Source of the DNA: Datisca glomerata
Lineage: Eukaryota; Streptophyta; Magnoliopsida; Cucurbitales; Datiscaceae
Assembly (NCBI GenBank): GCA_003255025.1
Contig: QANY01013855.1
Location: 1,083,524 to 1,147,523, forward strand
DNA: 64,000 nt
Direction: 5' to 3'
The notes under the pieces are model-generated. The model was not told the origin of the DNA. It saw only the letters and a list, made by a program, of their open reading frames with translations, and did no database searches. Below, piece by piece: positions 58,871 through 64,000 of the stretch; the first letter of the stretch is position 1, and each line of letters opens with the position of its first letter. The position numbers were made by a program, and so were the translations under genes.

Positions 58871-59320
58871 ATCACTTTTATTAGTAAACCATATTTTATA
58901 ATAAAAGATGCAATCGCCCTTATTGATACAGGGGCAGATATGAACTGTATCCAAGAGGGTTTAATCCCTACGAAATATTTTCAGAAAACCACGCAATCTC
59001 TTACCACTGCAAGTGGTAACAGAATGAAAATTGAATTTTAATTACCAGAAGTTTTAATCTGCAAACAAGGAATTTGTTTACCTACTTCCTTTATTTTGTT
59101 AAAAAACATGACCCAAAATATTTTCCTAGGCAATCCTTTTCTGTGCCTTTTGATGCATATGTATAAAATAGATAGTAATGGTATTTATACTACGACTAAC
59201 AACAGAAAAATTATTTTTGAATTTATTACAAAACCGTATACCAAAGAATTAGATCTTATACAGAACAAAGAAAGTCAGATTAATTTTCTTAAAAATAAGT
59301 TTAATTTCTGACCCTTGAAC
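58871..59320 (+). pseudogene. Viral aspartic protease, third copy
   Basis: The active-site triad reads DTGAD at 58925-58939, in the setting ALIDTGADMNC. A stop lies near 59039, then FLGNPFL (about 59128) marks the second half of the fold. The protease would cut the polyprotein. It is absent in both inverted arms. Confidence 0.78.
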
Positions 59321-60140
59321 AGAAAATCCAACTGTCTTTTTTTAAAATAAAATCAAAATGATTTTAACAGAATTTCAAACTGAAATTTACAGCGATCTAC
59401 CAAATGCTTTTTGGAATAGAATAAAACGTATTATTTCTTTACCATATCACCAGGATTTCAACGAAAAGCATATTCCTACAAAATCTAGACCTAGTCAAAT
59501 GAAAAAGGAATATCTTGAAATCTGTAAAACAGAAATTGAATCTTTCTACAGAAAAACTCATCAGACCAAGTAAGTCTCCCTGGAGTTGTACAACATTTTA
59601 TGTTGAGATTGAACGAGGACAACCTCATTTGGTCATTAATTATAAACCACTTAATGATGCCCTCCAATGTATTAGGTATCCCATTCCGAATAAAAAGGAT
59701 CTTTTAGATCGCTTAAATAATTGAGTAATTTTTTTTAAATTTGAATTAAAATCAAGATTTTGGCAAATTTAAATTGCTGAACAGGATAGATATAAAACAA
59801 CATTTACAGTTCCCTTTGGTCACTATGTGTGGAACATTTTACCATTCGGTGTTAAGAATGGACCTTCAGAATTTCAGAATATCATGAATGATATTTTTGA
59901 CCCTTATATTGAATTTGTTATCTGTTATATTGATGATGTTTTAATTTTCTCATCATCCATAAATCAACATATTAAGCATCTGTATATATTGGTTTCATCT
60001 GCATCTGAGATGAAACTATTTCAAATCGAAGTTAGAGTTTTAAGACATAATATTTCTAACGGAACTATTATTCCTACAAACAGAAGCATAGAGTTTGCAT
60101 CTAAATTTCCTGATGAAATTAAAGATAAAACTCAATTATA
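59321..60140 (+). pseudogene. Viral reverse transcriptase, third copy
   Basis: The N-terminal part opens at 59358 and breaks near 59570. The middle part has VINYKPLNDAL (about 59632). The catalytic box YIDD lies at 59926-59937 in the setting CYIDDVLIFS, and PFG is at about 59841-59849. A stop follows the LDRLNN block near 59722, and a further stop lies at 59772-59774 or close by. RT copies pregenomic RNA to DNA. The broken frame makes this copy inactive. Confidence 0.82.
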
Positions 60141-60723
60141 GAGATTATAGGAAGTCTTAATTACATAAGAGACTTTTATCCGCAATGTGCTCAGGAAAGT
60201 TCTATCATTTACAGAAGACTAAAAAAGAATCATTCTCCTTGGACAACTGAACATACGTTAGCAGTAAAAAAGATAAAATAGAAAATACAAAAATTACATT
60301 ATTTATTTTTGCCTAACCCTATGAGGAAAAAAATTGTTGAAATAGACGCCTCTAACAAGGCTATGGTGGGATCCTAAAACAAGTGATCCTAATAGCCAGA
60401 AAGAAGAACTCCTTAAATTTACTTCTGGAGTTTGGAAAGGACCAACACTTACTTACCCCACCATTAAACATGAATTTTTAGACATTATTAAATGTGTGCT
60501 AAAATTTCAGGACAATTTATTAAACCAGTACTTTCTTATAATAGATGACTGCTCTGCAGCTAAACACATGCTTAAGAAATATGTACAAAATCTTGTTTCT
60601 TAGCAAATTTTTGCTTCTTGGCAAAGTTTATTATCAGTATTTGATTTTGATATTGAACATATCAAAGGTAAACATAATTCTTTACCAAACTTTTTAACCC
60701 GTGAATATTTACCGGGTTCATGA
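60141..60723 (+). pseudogene. Viral RNase H, third copy
   Basis: The start has VEIDASNK (about 60335), with the first catalytic Asp. Later blocks include HEFLDIIK (about 60470) and DFDIEHIKGKHNSLPNF (about 60645-60690), and the frame ends TGA at 60721-60723. Stops (for example TAG at 60602-60604) and frame changes break it. RNase H removes the RNA strand during viral replication. Confidence 0.78.
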
Positions 60724-60887
60724 ATAGAAGTAGAGGCCAAGGCCGTAGAGGTCGCGGCAGGGGTAATCCCTATACAACGAAATTTCCAAGCTTAAACATA
60801 AATTATAACAGTAATCAAGAGGCTATATGTATTATTTTCTTTTTATTTATCATAGTTTTTTTTTACTTTATGTCTTACCTGTATTAG
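60720..60887 (+). CDS. Small RG-rich viral ORF overlapping the pol stop
   Basis: A 55-residue open frame starts at ATG 60720 and overlaps the polyprotein stop as ATGA. Its first 16 residues are dense in Arg-Gly (RGRRGRGRG core), a pattern that often binds RNA, and its C-terminal third is hydrophobic. The overlap suggests coupled translation when the virus was active. Florendovirus genomes are reported, as I recall, to have a small second ORF after the polyprotein, which would fit. Function is unknown, and the hydrophobic end may be read from flanking AT-rich DNA. Confidence 0.4.
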   Translation: MNRSRGQGRRGRGRGNPYTTKFPSLNINYNSNQEAICIIFFLFIIVFFYFMSYLY

Positions 60888-61675
60888 TTTTCATACATGT
60901 TTTACACATTGATCCCAACTTCCCACATTTTTTATAATTTGACATCCTAAAATAATTTATCATTCTAACTTTATCTCTATTAATTTTTTTTTGTACTTAT
61001 TAATACTTTTTTTACATCTTTATTTATGTAGCACTCTTATATTATTTTATTTAAAATGTGATTCTTGTCTCATTTCTCTATCATTAGAATTAATGTTTGA
61101 ATATGTATGGATTGAAACTTTAGTAATTAGATCTAATTTATTCTAATTTCATTATTTAATTTTCACTAAAAAAATTTGATGACGGACTTTAAAATTTTTT
61201 GGATACCAAATTTTTCGAACTAGCAAGGTGAGGAATTATTTTTGGGATACCGAGAATAACTCCAATAATGTTTTGATTTTATAAAAATAATAAAAAGACA
61301 AAAAAAAGTTTTTACAATGGTCTTTGTAACACCCATTAAATACCATTTATTTTGTTCATTTTTATGACGCAAAGTGTACCAAATGGGACATTCAAAAATG
61401 AATTTCTTCAACCTTATTTTCTAAAATATAACTTGGATAGCATTTGATCGAATTTAGTAACCGTTCTAACAATGGGTGTTATGAGGTGGTAATACCTTCC
61501 CACATATAAATGACTCCTGGACCAAATTTGAGTTTTCGTAGACCAAACCTTTTATTAAAATTTTTAAATTGGGTGATCAATCACGCCATAAAAATGATTG
61601 GTGGTGACTCTAAATCTTTTTTTCAAAACTGATTTTTCAATCACCGCTCCGTGTCGCAAGCACGTTGCGGTAGCT
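60888..61675 (+). repeat. Ogre/Tat gypsy 5' LTR, right portion
   Basis: The stretch resembles the R/U5 end of Ogre-type LTRs: GGGTGTTATGAGGTGGTAAT with ACCTTCCC (about 61473-61500), TTTTCGTAGACCAAACC (about 61532) and GGTGGTGACTC (about 61601) just before the primer site. The exact point where viral DNA stops and LTR resumes lies somewhere between about 60890 and 60960. Confidence 0.65.
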
Positions 61676-61693
61676 TGGCGACTCTACTAAGGA
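61676..61693 (+). other. Primer binding site (tRNA-Arg type) of the Ogre element
   Basis: TGGCGACTCTACTAAGGA resembles the tRNA-Arg complement used by Ogre/Tat elements (TGGCGACTC-type). It lies right after the LTR and on the same strand as the gag region downstream. Confidence 0.75.
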
Positions 61694-63150
61694 TAACCAT
61701 TTTTAGATCGATAGAGAGTCATGCCAAAATTTTAACATACGCTATCCTTTTTGTGTGGTTATTTGTTTGTTTATTTGATTCATCATTTTTCTTATTCATT
61801 CTTGTAGTTGTGTATAGTTTAATTTTTACGATGTATATTTCTTTACATAATTTCTAATTTACACGCATACACTAGCCCCATACCCCAACTTTCCCTTTAG
61901 AATTAGAGAGAATGAGTAGTGAAATGTCTTCATAAAATTGAGGTTCCCGTACTGGCTCATGAAAGTTCTCACTCAGGTCGACCCTTTCGGGATACCGTCT
62001 GGGGCCTCCGTTACTTCATTTGGATAACAATATGGACAGCCTGGGAGCCTTGTAAGAGTTTTAGACCCTAACTATGGATATTTAGACAACCTTAAAGCTT
62101 CTCATAATGAGCAATAAAAACCAAATTCTAGGGTCTCCCAATTGTGTTAGGTTGGTCATGTTGAACATTTATGTGGTACTTGATATTTTCAATAATTTGT
62201 TTTCAATTTTTTTGAATCGAGTTATCATCATCATCATGTCATCATCATCATCATCATCATCATGGTCGTCATCATCCTCATCATCATCCTCATTATCACT
62301 CTCATCATCATCATCATTATCACCACCGTAAATGTATCTTTTTCATCGTTACATTCATCGTTGATTACTATTGTTATTATTTTGGCATACAAGTACAGTA
62401 AATGTTTTGGGGTGAATCTTATTTTCCTCCATCTCTTAGAATTGTCATTAACTCCATCCATCAACGTTTTTTTAAACTCATGATTTGTATATAATTCTTC
62501 ATTCTATGCATCATAATTTTCATTATTTCTTTTGTGCATTATAAGTATAACTTTTGCATGCATCATAGGTTCATCATTTGTTTCATTATTTTATATGATT
62601 TATTTACCTTTCATGCATTGAAATTTCTTTCATTCCTTCACGCATTATAGTTTCTTTCTTTCCCTCATGCATATGCTAATGTAGTTTTTTTTTTTCATTT
62701 TAAAAAATGAATTAAAATGACAGAGAAAAATAAAACATATTGGGTGTGCCACCACTATCCTTAAAGAGCATAATCTCAAGCTAGAATCATGGATGAACAA
62801 GAAAAGGCAATCACAAGAGATAATGAAACAAGAAATTTGGGAATTGAAAGAACAAATGGCTAGAATCCTAAAACTTCTTGCCACCAACAAAAGAAAAACA
62901 TGTCTTGAAATTCTGTAAAAGGGCTCCATCACCACGAGATCAACGTCGACACTCCATTTTACCCTCCTAGATTCACTCCATTCTCCCAATGTCATCAGAC
63001 AGACCAATTCCATGCTCCATCAATACCAAAAAATGTGCAGCACTACATGTTTCTAAGTCCCCAAGAATTGATGGATTAAAAAAATTGGGTACGGTACCCC
63101 AACAGTGGCACCCGACCACAATCAAGTTTTTAACTCACAAAGAGAACATG
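61694..63150 (+). other. Ogre leader region between PBS and gag
   Basis: Apart from the TCA microsatellite, no domain is readable. Ogre elements are known for a long leader that can hold an extra ORF1, but none is recognisable here. The stretch after 62700 may hold worn coding sequence. Confidence 0.45.
62224..62335 (+). repeat. TCA/ATC microsatellite
   Basis: Long interrupted (TCA)n with a few substitutions. Open frames across it encode only Ser or Met/Ile runs and are not genes. Confidence 0.95.
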
Positions 63151-64000
63151 ATAATGAGTGAATCATCATACCTGATGTCGATGACCTAAAAGAACAGAAG
63201 CTCATTATCAAACCAAGCGAAATTCCATTGATAAGTGATAAGTTGGATTTTTGAAGAGAAATTGCGTGCTATTGAAGGAACATATGCATACGATACCATT
63301 GATGCCACCCAATTATGTCTGGTCCTAGATATAACCATCCCTCACAAATTCAAACTTCATGAGTTTGAAATGTATGATGTCAGTACATGCCTGAGGAGTC
63401 ATCTTATTGTGTATTGCAGAAAAATGACTATATGCAAACATGATGATAAGTTGTTGATCCATTTTTTTCTCAAGACAGTTTGATTGGGGGCTTCATCTCG
63501 TTGGCACATCCAGTTGGATGGTCAACATATTCAGAGATGTAAAGACTAAGCTAACACTTTTTTGAGATAATACAAGTACAATATTGACATGACTTCTAAT
63601 TATTTTGATATGTAATGGTTAAAAAAGCATACTGAAAGCTTTAAGGAATATGCTCGAAGGTGGATGGAATTAGCTGCTCAAGTATAACCTAGCTTGTTAA
63701 TAAATAACTGGAATGTTCATCAATATCTTGAGGTCTTCATGATAGAATGATTGGAAATGCTCCAAGTGACTTTTATGATATTATAGTCATTAGTGAAAAA
63801 ATAGAATGTGCGATAAAAAGTGGTAGAATTCTAGGAGCTCTGTTAGATGCATCCTTTACAGAAAATGGGTTGCCGTTGAAATGAAAAGAAGGAGAGGTAC
63901 AGACGATCAATTTTGGGTACCCATCACAAGCTGTGAACCCCCAATCATGCCTTTCAAAATACATTGAATGACCCAAATCCGTGACATCATGTGTGGAAAA
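63151..64000 (+). pseudogene. Ogre/Tat gypsy gag, partial and broken
   Basis: The block LEEKLRAIEGTYAYD (about 63247) begins the gypsy gag domain. It continues with IPHKFKLHEFEMYD and SHLIVYCRKM, then LLIHFF before a frameshift at about 63480. After it come WHIQLDG, YKYNIDMTSNYFD and ESFKEYARRWMELAAQV (about 63630-63690). The residue order matches the retrotransposon gag domain of Tat/Ogre elements. It runs to the right edge, so pol would lie outside the window. Confidence 0.82.

Larger units (their letters stand above)
50488..60887. mobile_element. Endogenous pararetrovirus array (Caulimoviridae, petuvirus/florendovirus-like)
   Basis: Viral domains in the order movement protein, capsid with CCHC finger, aspartic protease, RT and RNase H identify Caulimoviridae. 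No integrase is present. The array has three parts: a minus-strand defective copy (50488-53415), a plus-strand movement-protein region joined to a defective copy (53463-57559), and a third plus-strand copy (57560-60887) with capsid to RNase H. All coding parts carry stops, so none is intact. The genus is inferred from domain order, not from a tree. Confidence 0.85.

Noticed and set aside
50488..60887. A functional viral genome
   Set aside because: Every coding domain is broken by stops or frameshifts, parts are deleted in each copy, and no complete unit exists in one orientation.
62224..62464. Open frames rich in Ser (plus) or Met/Arg (minus)
   Set aside because: They read through the TCA microsatellite.

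Overview
The window looks like repeat-rich nuclear DNA of a eudicot plant. It has AT-rich intergenic DNA, Ty1/copia and Ogre/Tat-type Ty3/gypsy retrotransposons, a LINE, CACTA and Mutator-like DNA transposons, an endogenous plant pararetrovirus (Caulimoviridae), and one spliced R2R3-MYB gene with plant GT-AG introns. No bacterial-type operons, rRNA or tRNA genes are visible. The MYB gene at 40.46-41.50 kb is the only gene that reads as intact. Nearly everything else is transposon or viral sequence broken by stops and frameshifts. Species cannot be told from the sequence alone.

Layout. 1-7.1 kb: copia element 1 (minus strand), with a 3' LTR running off the left edge and a 5' LTR remnant. 7.1-11.04 kb: worn gypsy-like material with an 86-bp tandem repeat and an LTR-like end. 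11.0-13.4 kb: a possible Helitron terminus, a perfect hairpin, a minisatellite of 20-bp monomers and a run of GCCAT modules. 13.44-16.68 kb: a complete non-autonomous CACTA element (good TIRs, TAT target duplication) carrying exon-like pieces on the minus strand. 17.1-28.7 kb: the remains of a large Mutator-like element, with a plant mobile domain (PMD) gene, a cluster of palindromes, a FAR1/FHY3-type transposase whose 3' end is tandemly duplicated, and a convergent Ulp1-type (C48) protease gene, all pseudogenes. 32.2-33.5 kb: a 5'-truncated LINE with a perfect 16-bp target duplication. 33.7-37.6 kb: copia element 2 (minus). 38.2-39.0 kb: short repeats. 40.46-41.50 kb: the MYB gene. 42.5-48.04 kb: copia element 3 (minus) with both LTRs. 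48.07-48.38 kb: a MITE-like element. 49.1-64 kb: an Ogre/Tat gypsy element on the plus strand, whose 5' LTR is split by a 10.4-kb array of endogenous pararetrovirus sequence.

The most unusual structure is that viral array. Two defective copies lie in opposite orientation as arms of about 2.9 and 2.8 kb around a 1.35-kb spacer holding the movement-protein region. Both arms carry what looks like the same internal deletion of protease, RT and RNase H. A third, direct copy follows and still carries capsid, protease, RT and RNase H domains with stops. A transcript across the arms could fold into a long hairpin and feed small-RNA production. That is inference, not something the sequence proves.

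Second is the Mutator-like cluster, which combines a FAR1-type transposase, a PMD gene and a Ulp1 protease gene, and contains a family of short palindromic modules whose core recurs on the far side of the CACTA insertion.
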